Shown: positions 14,516-22,460, counted from the stretch's first letter. The stretch: 23,844 nucleotides of DNA from an uncultured Chloracidobacterium sp. (GCA_937941715.1 CALDGX010000072.1:1-23844); one strand, 5' to 3'. Notes: a model not told the origin generated them from the sequence alone. Numbers and translations: made by a program.

Positions 14516-16354
14516 GTGACGATCGCCGAGAAATTAAAAGACCTTCCGACCGCCGCCGGTATCTATATTCACAAGAACGCGGCCGGCAAGATCATCTATG
14601 TCGGCAAGGCCAAGAATCTGCGCAGCCGTGTCCGTCAGTACTTTCAATCGAGCCGCAATCTCGACCCCAAGACGCGCAACCTGGTCAAACTCATCGCCGA
14701 TTTTGAGTTCATCGTCGTCGATAACGAGGTCGAGGCGCTCGTGCTCGAATCGAACCTGATCAAAAAGCACAAGCCGCGGTTCAACGTGCTTTTGAAGGAC
14801 GACAAGTCGTACCCGCACCTCAAGCTGACCAACGAGACGTTTCCCAAGGTCGTTATCACCCGGCGGATCGTTCGCGACGGCTCGCACTATTACGGCCCTT
14901 TCCTGCCTGCTGTCCTCGCCCGCAAAACGCTCAATCTCGTTAATCGCGCGTTCCAATTGCGGACGTGCGAGATCGAGATCGACGGCAAATTGGCCCGTCC
15001 GTGCCTCGAATATCACCTCAAGCGATGTCTCGGCCCGTGTGTCAAAGGCCTCTGCTCGCAGACCGAGTATCAAGAGGCCGCAGCCGACGTAAAGACGCTG
15101 CTTGAGGGCAAGAACAAAGAGCTTGCCAAAACGCTCGAAGAGCGAATGTGGCATTATTCGGAAGAAAGCAAATACGAGCTCGCTGCCAAATACCGCGACC
15201 TGCACCGGACAGTCCTCGCTCTGAGCGAACAGCAAAAGATGGCGACCACCGCCGAGAGCGACGTCGATATCATCGGTTATTACCGCGAACAGCAGCGGCT
15301 GGCGCTTCAGTTATTTACAATGCGCGAGGGGCGTATCGTCGGGCGGCGAGAGTTTTTTTGGGAGGACCTGCCGGATGACGATTCGTTCGACGCGTCGGAA
15401 TTTATGGGCGAGGTGCTTGCTCAATATTATTCGACCGACTATGTCCCGCTCGAGATCCACGTACCGCACGACTTTGATGACCGGGCGATCCTCGAACAGG
15501 CGCTGACCGAACGACGCGGCCGCCGTGTGAAGATCCTCGACCCGAAACGCGGCACCAAGCGCAGCATGGTAACGCTGGTCGAGACCAACGCGAAGATCGC
15601 GTTCGAACAGCGCTTTCGGGTGCTCAAACCCGACGCCAAGCGCGTGCTCGAGGAACTGCAGGAACTGCTCGAAATGGCGAACTTTCCGGAGCGGATCGAG
15701 TCGTTTGATATCTCAAATATCTCGGGCGCCGAGAATGTCGCCGGTATCGTCGTCTTTGAGAACGGTAAACCGGCAAAGGGAGCTTACCGGCGGTTTATTA
15801 TCAAGTCGGTCGAGGGGGCAAATGATTTTGCGTCGATGAATGAGGCCGTTTTTCGCCGCTATAAACGGGCACTGGATGAGCAGCAGCCGCTGCCGCAGCT
15901 TATTTTCATCGACGGAGGCAAGGGCCAGCTTTCGGCGGCCGCGGCGGCGATGGGCTCGCTCGACCTTGAGCATATAATGCTCGTCGGGCTGGTCAAGCCG
16001 CCCAAACGGCACAACGAGATCTCGCATCTGCTCGTGTTTGGCCGTGAAAGCACTCCGATACCGTTTGACCGCAATTCTCTGGCGTTTCGGCTGATACTCC
16101 AGATCCGCGAAGAGACGCACAAGACCGCGATCGAGTTTCACCGCAAACGCCGCGAAAAACGCGATTTCACCTCGGAATTGTCCGAGATACCGGGCATCGG
16201 CGACAAACGTAAGATGAAACTGCTGCGCAATTTCGGCTCGATCGAGCGCATCGCCAAGGCAAGTGCCGAGGAACTCAAACCGATCGTCGGTGAAAAGGCC
16301 GCCGCCGAGATCGTTAACCACTTTGACGAACAACGAAAGCTGGGGCAAAAGTGA
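14516..16354 (+). CDS. uvrC: Excinuclease ABC subunit C (UvrC)
   Basis: A 612-residue nucleotide-excision-repair nuclease that cuts both sides of a lesion after UvrA and UvrB have marked it. The N-terminal GIY-YIG domain shows GIY at 15-17, YVGKAKNLRSRVRQYF at 28-43 and Glu78 in ALVLESNLIK. Four cysteines (163, 171, 175, 180) match the iron-sulfur cluster positions of UvrC. The UVR domain that binds UvrB spans about 200-235. The RNase H-like nuclease has Asp398 (SFDIS), Asp466 (FIDGGKGQ) and His542 in the HKTAIEFHRKRR block. The C-terminal helix-hairpin-helix DNA-binding domain includes SEIPGIGDKRKMKLLRNFGS (556-575). Length is normal. The start is GTG, with only a weak upstream purine stretch. 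It stands alone with a hairpin after the stop. Confidence 0.96.
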   Translation: MTIAEKLKDLPTAAGIYIHKNAAGKIIYVGKAKNLRSRVRQYFQSSRNLDPKTRNLVKLIADFEFIVVDNEVEALVLESNLIKKHKPRFNVLLKDDKSYPHLKLTNETFPKVVITRRIVRDGSHYYGPFLPAVLARKTLNLVNRAFQLRTCEIEIDGKLARPCLEYHLKRCLGPCVKGLCSQTEYQEAAADVKTLLEGKNKELAKTLEERMWHYSEESKYELAAKYRDLHRTVLALSEQQKMATTAESDVDIIGYYREQQRLALQLFTMREGRIVGRREFFWEDLPDDDSFDASEFMGEVLAQYYSTDYVPLEIHVPHDFDDRAILEQALTERRGRRVKILDPKRGTKRSMVTLVETNAKIAFEQRFRVLKPDAKRVLEELQELLEMANFPERIESFDISNISGAENVAGIVVFENGKPAKGAYRRFIIKSVEGANDFASMNEAVFRRYKRALDEQQPLPQLIFIDGGKGQLSAAAAAMGSLDLEHIMLVGLVKPPKRHNEISHLLVFGRESTPIPFDRNSLAFRLILQIREETHKTAIEFHRKRREKRDFTSELSEIPGIGDKRKMKLLRNFGSIERIAKASAEELKPIVGEKAAAEIVNHFDEQRKLGQK

Positions 16355-16365
16355 CGGCCGCCTGC

Positions 16366-16400
16366 TAATGAGCCCGCGGAGACGATCCGCGGGCCCATTA
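16366..16400. terminator. Hairpin between convergent uvrC and ARPP-1 genes
   Basis: A long stem pairs TAATG plus GCCCGCGGA with TCCGCGGGC plus CATTA, interrupted by one A/C mismatch, around GACGA. No T run follows on either strand, but the position between two convergent stop codons suggests a shared, bidirectional transcription end. Confidence 0.6.
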
Positions 16401-16419
16401 TCCAATAATTTAGTTCAGA

Positions 16420-17427
16420 TCACTGGATCTTGACGTAGCTGCGGTGAATGACCAGGTCAGACTTGGCGTCGCGCGACTCGTAGAGTACGTTTTCCTTGTT
16501 TTCGCGGGTCACCATCTTGGTCCCGGCCCCGACCGAGCGTTCGTTCGATCTCGCCTTGTCGACATCGGCGATCATTCCCAGCACCGCCTCGCTTTTGACC
16601 GGTTCGGCAAGCCGAACGCCGTTCGATTCGGCAACGGCCTCGGTCGCTGACGCCTTGAGCATCTTGCCCCAGACCTTCTTAAAAAGTGCGTTCGACACGT
16701 AGATATCGGCACTGTTGACCTTGCCGTTGACCGCGTAGGCAAAGCCGATCACGTCGGACTGGCCGTCGATCACGCCCGACAGTTTGGCGATGTATTCGTC
16801 GATCAGAGCTACGACCTTTTTATTCTCAAGGCTTAGCTGCAGGCTCGATGCCGACTTGGTCGAATTGACCGTGCCGCCGACGCTCTTGCTGAGGCGCGTC
16901 TGAGCCTCGGCGACCTTGTCCCAGACTTCCTGCTGCGAACGGGCACCGTTTGCCGCGATCTTCAGGTCTTTGGTGACGATGCGGTCATTCGAGCTGTTAA
17001 ATTTTGTCGAATCTTCGTCACCGCGTTTCGTCCAGCGGCCCGATTCGACGCAAAACGATTCGATGCTGATGCGGCCCGATCGCGCCGGGATGATGATGCT
17101 CACGGCCAGCACGCGATCCTGTTTACCGCCCTTGACGATATCGCCGGACTGGATAAAGACCTCAAATTCCTTTGAGAGGTTTTCGACCTCCAGCTCGTTG
17201 ACGTTTGACGTCTCGTAAACGACAAATATCTTTCGCTCCATCGCTTCCTGCAGCGTCAGTATGTTGCCTTTTTTGTTTTGGTCCTTGCCGTGGATCAGAA
17301 AGATCGTGAGATTTTTGTGCGTATAGCCGTTTGAGATCCGATATTCGGGTTTTTGTGCCAGGGCACCAACGGCAAATGCCGCCAGCAAAAACAGCGTGAC
17401 GACGCTCGTTCCAATTCGTAACTTCAT
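16420..17427 (-). CDS. Secreted ARPP-1-like domain protein
   Basis: A 335-residue exported protein. Residues 1-25 are a signal peptide ending GALAQ. Residues 35-330 match my memory of the ARPP-1 (formerly DUF6569-like) family: KNLTIFLIHGKD (38-49), LTLQEAMERKIFVVYE (57-72), VNELEVENLS (76-85), a GDIVKGGKQDRVL block (95-107) and SFCVESGRWTKR (124-135). The family is found alone or linked to varied domains and has no established biochemical role. Cys126 is the only cysteine after the signal peptide. AAGGAG lies seven bases before the ATG, so the start is secure. It runs in the same direction as the beta-barrel gene at 17548-18276, 120 bases upstream, but has a promoter-like site of its own. Confidence 0.78.
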   Translation of the reverse strand: MKLRIGTSVVTLFLLAAFAVGALAQKPEYRISNGYTHKNLTIFLIHGKDQNKKGNILTLQEAMERKIFVVYETSNVNELEVENLSKEFEVFIQSGDIVKGGKQDRVLAVSIIIPARSGRISIESFCVESGRWTKRGDEDSTKFNSSNDRIVTKDLKIAANGARSQQEVWDKVAEAQTRLSKSVGGTVNSTKSASSLQLSLENKKVVALIDEYIAKLSGVIDGQSDVIGFAYAVNGKVNSADIYVSNALFKKVWGKMLKASATEAVAESNGVRLAEPVKSEAVLGMIADVDKARSNERSVGAGTKMVTRENKENVLYESRDAKSDLVIHRSYVKIQ

Positions 17428-17477
17428 ATATTAACTCCTTACATTTTAGTCGGTCCTGATGCCGGGGAGAGCGTCTC

Positions 17478-17504
17478 CTTATACTCTTGGAACGGCTCCG
17501 GCAA
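17478..17504 (-). promoter_or_regulatory. Possible promoter of the ARPP-1-like gene
   Basis: On the minus strand, TATAAG (17483-17478) is a good -10 element; TTGCCG (17504-17499) lies 15 bases upstream as a weak -35, a shorter gap than usual. It would give a leader of about 45 bases containing the AAGGAG site. Confidence 0.3.
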
Positions 17505-17547
17505 ACGACTCTTGCAAGGTGGTCGTGAAGTTACTTTATTTCGGACG

Positions 17548-18276
17548 TCAAAAGGTAAACCCGTAATAGAGGTTCAGGTAATTGTTGGCACGGCCGGAAT
17601 TTCCGAAGGAATAACCGACCATTAGATATTGGTTTGAGGTCACCTCGTAGCCAAATCCGGCATTCGAGTAGCCAAAGCGGTTCTCGCCGCTGGTCCAATC
17701 GGCCATCAGGGTCAGCCGCTTGGTGACGGGTTGCTGAGCGCCGACGAGGATGCCGGTACGCGTGCCCATATCGGCCGTTCCCCCGACAACCCGGTAAACG
17801 CCGCCGGTCAGCGCAAGGTTTTTTACCGAGCCGAATTTACGCGTCGCGACCGTGTAGAGCATTGCCGACGGCTTTGAGTCGGCCGAGTTGACGATCGGGA
17901 CAAAGGCGACGGCCCCGACGGCGACATCGACGCCAAATTTATCCTGGTCGAGCGCCCTGTATTTGACGTTTGGTTCGATCTCAACCGTCGTCTCGCTGCC
18001 GTCCTGCGTCGCATAGAGATTGATGCCGACCTCGACGCGCTTGTTGATGCCGTAGATCACCGACGGCCCGAACGAACGAAATCCGCCGCGGTCGAACTTG
18101 TCAAAATGGGCGAAAAGATCGCCCTCGACGTAAATTGAACCCTTTTTATGTATTTCGGCGGTCGGCACGCCGAAAACGGCGGTCTGAGCCAACGCCGCCG
18201 AGCAAAAAGCAATGATCAAAACGGCGGCTGCCGGGTACAGTTCGAACCGTGTTGGGAGAAATGACCGTGATCTCAT
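17548..18276 (-). CDS. Predicted outer-membrane beta-barrel protein, family unknown
   Basis: A 242-residue exported protein I cannot assign to a named family. Residues 1-31 are a signal peptide with a long N-region and cleavage near AALAQ. The mature part alternates polar and hydrophobic residues in about ten short strands separated by tight turns (for example YGINKRVEVGINLYATQDG, TVEIEPNVKYRALDQ, MLYTVATRKFG). It ends in NLYYGFTF, with the terminal Phe that is a recognition signal for the BAM complex. These are the marks of a small outer-membrane barrel. No enzymatic motif or cysteine pair is visible in the mature part. A related ARPP-1 gene lies downstream in the same direction. A Gram-negative envelope is implied. 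Confidence 0.75.
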   Translation of the reverse strand: MRSRSFLPTRFELYPAAAVLIIAFCSAALAQTAVFGVPTAEIHKKGSIYVEGDLFAHFDKFDRGGFRSFGPSVIYGINKRVEVGINLYATQDGSETTVEIEPNVKYRALDQDKFGVDVAVGAVAFVPIVNSADSKPSAMLYTVATRKFGSVKNLALTGGVYRVVGGTADMGTRTGILVGAQQPVTKRLTLMADWTSGENRFGYSNAGFGYEVTSNQYLMVGYSFGNSGRANNYLNLYYGFTF

Positions 18277-18295
18277 AATTTGTGGTGTCAGAGAG

Positions 18296-18325
18296 ATTTT
18301 ACTAGCTGTGTCGCTGCTTCGGCAA
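18296..18325 (-). promoter_or_regulatory. Possible promoter of the beta-barrel gene
   Basis: On the minus strand, TTGCCG (18325-18320) and TAAAAT (18301-18296) are 18 bases apart and lie just upstream of the start codon at 18276. The -35 is the same hexamer as the one proposed for the ARPP-1 gene. Confidence 0.35.
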
Positions 18326-18375
18326 ATGATCGTCGGCTGAGGCGGTGATCGCCGGCCGAACGCTGTTTATCGCGA

Positions 18376-18404
18376 TTGCAATTTTGGCCCAATGCGGTGA
18401 CAAT
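18376..18404 (+). promoter_or_regulatory. Possible promoter of the lipoprotein gene
   Basis: TTGCAA (18376-18381) and GACAAT (18399-18404) are 17 bases apart on the plus strand, about 35 bases before the start codon and upstream of the CGGAGG ribosome site at 18428-18432. Each hexamer matches only four or five consensus positions. Confidence 0.25.
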
Positions 18405-18439
18405 GTTGCAGACCAACATCATACAACGGAGGCTTTTGA

Positions 18440-19087
18440 ATGAAATCACTACTCACTTTGGGACTTATCTTTTTCGCTTTCTCATTTTGCGGACTCGGCG
18501 ACAAGTTAAAGGGTTTGAGCGGCGACACGTCGGGCGGCAATTCGAATACGGCCAGTTCGGGCAACTCGTCCGGCTCATCGACATCGTCGTCATCGGCGGC
18601 CGAAAAGCCGAAACTCACTGCCAGCCAGCAGGCGATCGTTGACGGCGGCACCGAAACGAAGTGGGATGACCAGGGACTGTCGTGGAAACTGCCGGCCAGC
18701 TGGAAAAAGATGGACGTTAAGAAAGAGTCTTTTAATTACCAGTCGCCGGACAACGCCTTTCTGCTCGTAAATATCTCGGTCATGCCGGACAGCTTTCCGA
18801 TGGACACGAGCCTCAAGGCATATCACGATCAGGCCCTCCAGCAGCTAAAGAACGGCAAGTACGAGTCGGTCAAACTGGTCGAGATCGACGGCATCACCGG
18901 CGTCGAATTTGTCGAAGCCATGCCCGAGGACAAATCCGGCCCCAGACGGCATCAGTGGATCGGCTATCGGACCTATCTTGGCCAAAAGCAGCAGCTCAAC
19001 GTGATGACCTCGACCAAAGGCACCAATTTTGACAAGCACTCCGACGACTTTCCGGCGATCCTCTACTCGATGAAAGCGGTAAAGTGA
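18440..19087 (+). CDS. Probable lipoprotein with PsbP/DcrB-like C-terminal domain
   Basis: A 215-residue exported protein. Residues 1-16 form a short hydrophobic signal followed by Cys17 in FAFSFCGLGD. The lipobox is atypical (Phe at -3 and -1), so lipidation is likely but not certain. Residues 30-55 are a Ser/Gly/Asn-rich flexible linker, as expected between an anchor and a domain. Residues 68-215 begin with LSWKLPASWKKMDV and have the alternating pattern of PsbP/DcrB/Mog1-type folds (an amphipathic beta sheet plus a helix, KAYHDQALQQLKNGKYES). I do not recognise a specific family, and no catalytic residues are apparent. CGGAGG seven bases before the ATG secures the start. A hairpin follows the stop. 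Confidence 0.75.
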   Translation: MKSLLTLGLIFFAFSFCGLGDKLKGLSGDTSGGNSNTASSGNSSGSSTSSSSAAEKPKLTASQQAIVDGGTETKWDDQGLSWKLPASWKKMDVKKESFNYQSPDNAFLLVNISVMPDSFPMDTSLKAYHDQALQQLKNGKYESVKLVEIDGITGVEFVEAMPEDKSGPRRHQWIGYRTYLGQKQQLNVMTSTKGTNFDKHSDDFPAILYSMKAVK

Positions 19088-19100
19088 CCCTCTAACGAAC

Positions 19101-19124
19101 GCAGCCCGCTCTCGGGCGGGCTGC
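19101..19124. terminator. Hairpin between the convergent lipoprotein and tdk genes
   Basis: GCAGCCCGC (19101-19109) and GCGGGCTGC (19116-19124) form a perfect 9-bp stem around TCTCGG. There is no T run on either side, so it is only terminator-like, but its position between convergent genes fits a shared transcript end. Confidence 0.55.
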
Positions 19125-19149
19125 AGTTCATCTCAGTTTCGCGAACTAA

Positions 19150-19770
19150 TTAATCGTGCCGGGTCGGGGCGTCAGCGTGCGGTATGAAGCACATACGGCA
19201 GCGGGCCTCGTACTTATCGGCCGCACCGACCTCAACGCGGGCGTCAGACTCGACCGTCCGCTGCGAATAGTTGGCCGTCGCCCCGCACTTGACGCATATC
19301 GCGTGCGTTTTGGTGATGAATTCGGCGATCGACAGCAACTGCGGCATCGGGTCGAACGGCTTGCCTGTATAGTCCTGATCGAGCCCCGCGACGATCACGC
19401 GCCGGCCTTCGGCGGCAAGCTGATTAACGGCGTCGATGATCGGAGCGTCGAAAAACTGGCCCTCGTCGATGCCGATCACCTGTGTATCCGCCAATATTTG
19501 AGCCATCATTTCAGCGGTCGTTGAGACCGGCGTCGAACCATGTGTCTGGCCCGAGTGCGAGGCGATCTCCTCGTGCGAATAGCGGGCGTCGATCTTCGGC
19601 TTAAAGACCTGTACCTTTTGCCGGGCAATACGCGCCCGGTTAAGCCGGCGGATCAGTTCTTCGGATTTGCCCGAAAACATCGACCCGGCAATGACCTCGA
19701 CCCAACCCGTACCATTCTGTCGTACTTTTCGGCGTTCTTCGGTGTTGTCGAACGCAAATTCTTCTACCAT
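19150..19770 (-). CDS. tdk: Thymidine kinase (type II, zinc-binding)
   Basis: A 206-residue cytoplasmic salvage enzyme that phosphorylates thymidine with ATP. The P-loop is AGSMFSGKSEEL (28-39). DEGQFF (102-107) carries the catalytic Glu103. AGLDQDYTGKPF (128-139) is the lasso/substrate region. Four cysteines in CVKC (159 and 162) and CRMC (191 and 194) bind structural zinc. I start at ATG 19770 rather than at the TTG at 19803, because the TTG falls within a perfect TATAAT element of a likely promoter and would not be on the transcript. It is the last gene of the minus-strand block that begins with eno, but it appears to have its own promoter. Confidence 0.94.
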   Translation of the reverse strand: MVEEFAFDNTEERRKVRQNGTGWVEVIAGSMFSGKSEELIRRLNRARIARQKVQVFKPKIDARYSHEEIASHSGQTHGSTPVSTTAEMMAQILADTQVIGIDEGQFFDAPIIDAVNQLAAEGRRVIVAGLDQDYTGKPFDPMPQLLSIAEFITKTHAICVKCGATANYSQRTVESDARVEVGAADKYEARCRMCFIPHADAPTRHD

Positions 19771-19802
19771 AATCTGTTCGGCTGCTATTGAGCGAAACCA
19801 CA

Positions 19803-19831
19803 ATTATAGAGAAAAATCGGTCAGGTGAGAA
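19803..19831 (-). promoter_or_regulatory. Likely tdk promoter
   Basis: On the minus strand, TTCTCA (19831-19826) and TATAAT (19808-19803) are separated by 17 bases. The -10 is a perfect consensus. The predicted transcript start lies near 19796, about 26 bases before the chosen tdk start codon. Confidence 0.5.
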
Positions 19832-19843
19832 TTCGCGAGATCG

Positions 19844-19865
19844 AAAATTTGCGGACCCACGTCCG
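19844..19865 (-). terminator. Weak terminator after the gpmI homologue
   Basis: On the minus strand, CGGAC and GTCCG form a 5-bp stem around GTGG, followed by CAAATTTT. The stem is short, so termination may be partial. It lies 11 bases after the stop codon of the gpmI homologue and just before the tdk promoter. Confidence 0.35.
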
Positions 19866-19876
19866 AGCGGCCACGA

Positions 19877-21418
19877 TCAGCCTGCAAGCAGGTCGGAACC
19901 GGTCATTTCCGCCGGTTTTTCGATGCCGAATAACGCAAGGATCGTCGGGGCGACGTCGGCGAGGGAACCGCCGCTTCGAAGTTGGGTGCCGTTGAGGCCG
20001 TCGGCGATCAGGTGGAATGGCACGGGGTTCGCCGTCGCGGTCCCCTGCGGTTCGCCGGTCAGGAGATTGGACATTTCCTCACAGCCGCCGTGTGACGAGG
20101 TGAGGATCGACACGCCGCCCGCGGCACGGACGTGTTCGACGATGCCGCCGACACAGGTGTCGATGAACTGTATCGCCTCGACCGTCTTTTCGATCTTACC
20201 GGTGCGGGCAGCCAGGTCCGCCGCCGGAATATTTACCACATACATCCCGCCGGGAGCCGAGCCGAGATTTTGAATAAAGCTGTCCACGATCTTGAAACTC
20301 TGCGACTCGGGCTGCTGATCGGGCGTTTCTGACCGCGGCGTCGGCAGCAGGATGTGCTTTTCGCGATCAAGCTCGGTATTGCGGCCGCCGTTGAAGAAAT
20401 ATGTGATGTGCGGGAACCGTTCGGACTGGCTGATCTTGATATTGTGGATGCCGGCCGAAGCGAGGACCTCGGTCAGCCCGTTGCTCGAGCGTTCCGAACG
20501 AAACGCCGCCGGCAGAGCGAAATCACGGTCATACTCAGTCATGCAGACCGAGGTGAACGTCGGCTTGGCCGACCCGAGTGCGTCCGGGACCGACAGCGAC
20601 CTTACGAGCTGGCGCATCGATTCGGCACGATGGTTGAAATAGATGATCGTGTCGCCCTCGCGTATCCGGGCGACGGGCGTGCCGGGCTCGGACTCAAGCA
20701 CGATCGGCGCGGTAAATTCATCGGTGATGCCGCGTAAAAACGAGTTTCGGATCGCCGAGACCGCGTCATCCGCACGGTCGCCCTCGCCGTGAACCAGCAT
20801 CGTGTACGCCCGTGCTGTCCGCTCCCAGTTGCCCTGGCTGTCCATCGCGAAATATCGCCCGCAGAGCGTCGCGATCCGGCCTACGCCGATATCGGCGAGC
20901 TTGATCTCGAGCGCCTCGACGTAAATATCAGCGGTCCTGTTCGGCACGTCGACGCCGTCCAGGATCCCGTGGATAAAGACATCGCTGACGCCAAATCGCT
21001 TGGCCATCCGCAGCAGGGCAAAAATGGTCTCGATCGACGAATGTATGCCGGCGTCGCTGAGCATCCCGACCAGATGGACCGGACGGCCGTTGGCAAATGC
21101 CTGGGCAAAAGCGTGGTTGAGCGTCTCGTTCTCAAAAAAACTGCCGTTGCGGATCGAATCCTCGATCCGGTAACTCTCGGACGTCGCCGGCCGTCCGGTA
21201 CCGAGGCTCAGATGCCCGACCTCGGGGTTGCCGACCGACTCGGCCGACTGCCCGACACGCGTACCCGCCGCCGTCAGCGTGGTCATCGGGAAACGCGCGC
21301 AGATATCGTCGTAATATGGCGTGTGCGCCATCGCGATGGCGTTGCCCTCGCTCCGGGCTGAGTGCCCCCATCCGTCGAGGATTATCAGTGCAATGGGTTT
21401 ATCGGTCGGAGATACCAT
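19877..21418 (-). CDS. gpmI: GpmI-family phosphoglycerate mutase homologue with a degraded active site
   Basis: A 513-residue protein of full iPGM length, alignable end to end with cofactor-independent phosphoglycerate mutase, which interconverts 3- and 2-phosphoglycerate. Asp15 (LDGWG), His126 (SDAGIHS), Arg188 (GRYFAMD), Arg264 (FNHR), Asp401 and His443 are kept. By my alignment to the Geobacillus enzyme, many essential residues are changed: catalytic Ser62 is Pro65 (GNPEVGH instead of GNSEVGH), His407 is Arg405, Asp444 is Ser442 (TSSHGG instead of TADHGN), His462 is Ala461, Arg153 is Val156, Arg191 is Ser194, Arg264 is Ser267 and Lys336 is Arg334. I rechecked these codons on the DNA. Four of seven metal ligands are gone, so mutase activity by the known mechanism is unlikely. 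The reading frame is intact, which suggests a retained, different role. It lies downstream of eno in the same direction, with a promoter-like site of its own. Confidence 0.85.
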   Translation of the reverse strand: MVSPTDKPIALIILDGWGHSARSEGNAIAMAHTPYYDDICARFPMTTLTAAGTRVGQSAESVGNPEVGHLSLGTGRPATSESYRIEDSIRNGSFFENETLNHAFAQAFANGRPVHLVGMLSDAGIHSSIETIFALLRMAKRFGVSDVFIHGILDGVDVPNRTADIYVEALEIKLADIGVGRIATLCGRYFAMDSQGNWERTARAYTMLVHGEGDRADDAVSAIRNSFLRGITDEFTAPIVLESEPGTPVARIREGDTIIYFNHRAESMRQLVRSLSVPDALGSAKPTFTSVCMTEYDRDFALPAAFRSERSSNGLTEVLASAGIHNIKISQSERFPHITYFFNGGRNTELDREKHILLPTPRSETPDQQPESQSFKIVDSFIQNLGSAPGGMYVVNIPAADLAARTGKIEKTVEAIQFIDTCVGGIVEHVRAAGGVSILTSSHGGCEEMSNLLTGEPQGTATANPVPFHLIADGLNGTQLRSGGSLADVAPTILALFGIEKPAEMTGSDLLAG

Positions 21419-21483
21419 TTTGGTCGGTGAACGGAAACGAAATGACGGTCAAAATACTGCGTTCTGTCGAGAACCGAAACTCC

Positions 21484-21489
21484 ATTATA
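21484..21489 (-). promoter_or_regulatory. Possible -10 element for the gpmI homologue
   Basis: On the minus strand a perfect TATAAT (21489-21484) lies 66 bases before the gpmI start codon, in the 105-base gap after the GNAT gene. No convincing -35 hexamer is at 17 bases; TTGGCG at 19 bases is the nearest. Confidence 0.35.
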
Positions 21490-21523
21490 AACGATGCGGG
21501 CCGCTCGCCGCCAAACTTTTTTG

Positions 21524-21955
21524 TCAGTAGGCGTTCGGAGCCGGGAGTTCCATCCAGCGGTCGGGATGCTTGAGTTCGGCAAAGCCGAACTGGCTGTAGA
21601 GGCCGTGTGCGTCCCGCGTCGCGAGGACCCATCGCCGCAGGCCCTGCAGTTCGGGATGTTCGAGGATCGATCTCATCAGCCACTTGCTGAGGCCGCGGCC
21701 GCGATAGCCCTCGAGCACAAAAACGTCGCCGATGTAGGCGAATGTGGCACGGTCGCTGACGACGCGGGCAAAACCGATCAACGCGGCACCGTCATAAACG
21801 CCGAAGCAGATCGAATTAGCGATTGCAGCCTCGGTCTGTTCGCGGGTCCGCTCGCGTGCCCAGTACGATTCGCCCGTCAGATAGCCGTGTATGACGTCGA
21901 TATCGAGCCGGGCCGTATCGGTGCTGATGGTAAATCCGCCGTTTTTCCACTCCAT
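21524..21955 (-). CDS. GNAT-family N-acetyltransferase
   Basis: A 143-residue cytoplasmic acetyl-CoA-dependent acyltransferase. Motif A is YIGDVFVLEGYRGRGLSKWL (73-92), in which RGRG forms the pyrophosphate-binding loop of the GNAT fold. GLYSQFGFAEL near residue 120 is the usual C-terminal motif B, with a Tyr that often acts as general acid. The small size and the SYWARERTREQ segment at about 30-40 fit the group of single-domain GNATs similar to plant-type NSI/YjcF relatives. The substrate cannot be told. It starts one base after the stop codon of the HEAT-like gene, so the two are translated from one message. Confidence 0.9.
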   Translation of the reverse strand: MEWKNGGFTISTDTARLDIDVIHGYLTGESYWARERTREQTEAAIANSICFGVYDGAALIGFARVVSDRATFAYIGDVFVLEGYRGRGLSKWLMRSILEHPELQGLRRWVLATRDAHGLYSQFGFAELKHPDRWMELPAPNAY

Positions 21956-21956
21956 A

Positions 21957-22460
21957 TCAAGCCAAAATCGATCGTGCCCGCACGCAAAAGGCCATCGTCG
22001 AATCTTTGAGATGTTTGCTGACGATCAGCCGCAGTTCACTGACCAATTCGGGATGTCCGTCGGCGATCCGGGCGGCGACCGTCATTGCAAACGCCCTCAC
22101 GGCGATCGGTTCACGCGGGTCGTCGACCAGTCCGAGGCACGCGTCAAATGCTCGGGCCTTATGACGCGGCGGAATATCGACGAACTGCAGCAGGCGTGCG
22201 GCGTTTCGCCTGACGGCCGGGTGTGCGTCCTTTCGGCCGAGCCGTTCGATGATCTTGGCCGCGAAAGGACGAAAAAGCCCGGGATGTAACTCGACGCAAT
22301 AACTCAGGGCCCACGCCGCCCGCTGGGCCGCGAGCCGGTCATCGCCCAGGTACAGCCGCATCAGCTCAGCAAACCGAACCGGGTCGCCGCCGATATAGCC
22401 GACGACCTTCATCGTTTGTGAACGCGAATGCTCGGCCAGCAGGGCCTTGCGGATATCCAT
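21957..22460 (-). CDS. HEAT-repeat-like helical protein, function unknown
   Basis: A 167-residue protein made almost entirely of amphipathic helix pairs, with spacing and residues (for example AAQRAAWALSYCVELHP, AVRRNAARLLQFVDIP, IAVRAFAMTVAARIA) typical of HEAT or Armadillo-like repeats. These usually act as protein-binding scaffolds. I do not recognise a named family. The open frame runs 36 codons farther into eno, but the start is placed at ATG 22460, which overlaps the eno stop codon by one base (TAATG), a coupling arrangement. Its neighbours on the same message are eno upstream and the GNAT enzyme downstream. No signal peptide or membrane segment is seen. Confidence 0.78.
   Translation of the reverse strand: MDIRKALLAEHSRSQTMKVVGYIGGDPVRFAELMRLYLGDDRLAAQRAAWALSYCVELHPGLFRPFAAKIIERLGRKDAHPAVRRNAARLLQFVDIPPRHKARAFDACLGLVDDPREPIAVRAFAMTVAARIADGHPELVSELRLIVSKHLKDSTMAFCVRARSILA

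Noticed and set aside
14311..14706. 131-codon frame crossing the small ORF, terminator and uvrC start
   Set aside because: It runs through a strong terminator and continues out of frame in uvrC; it has no ribosome site or family resemblance.
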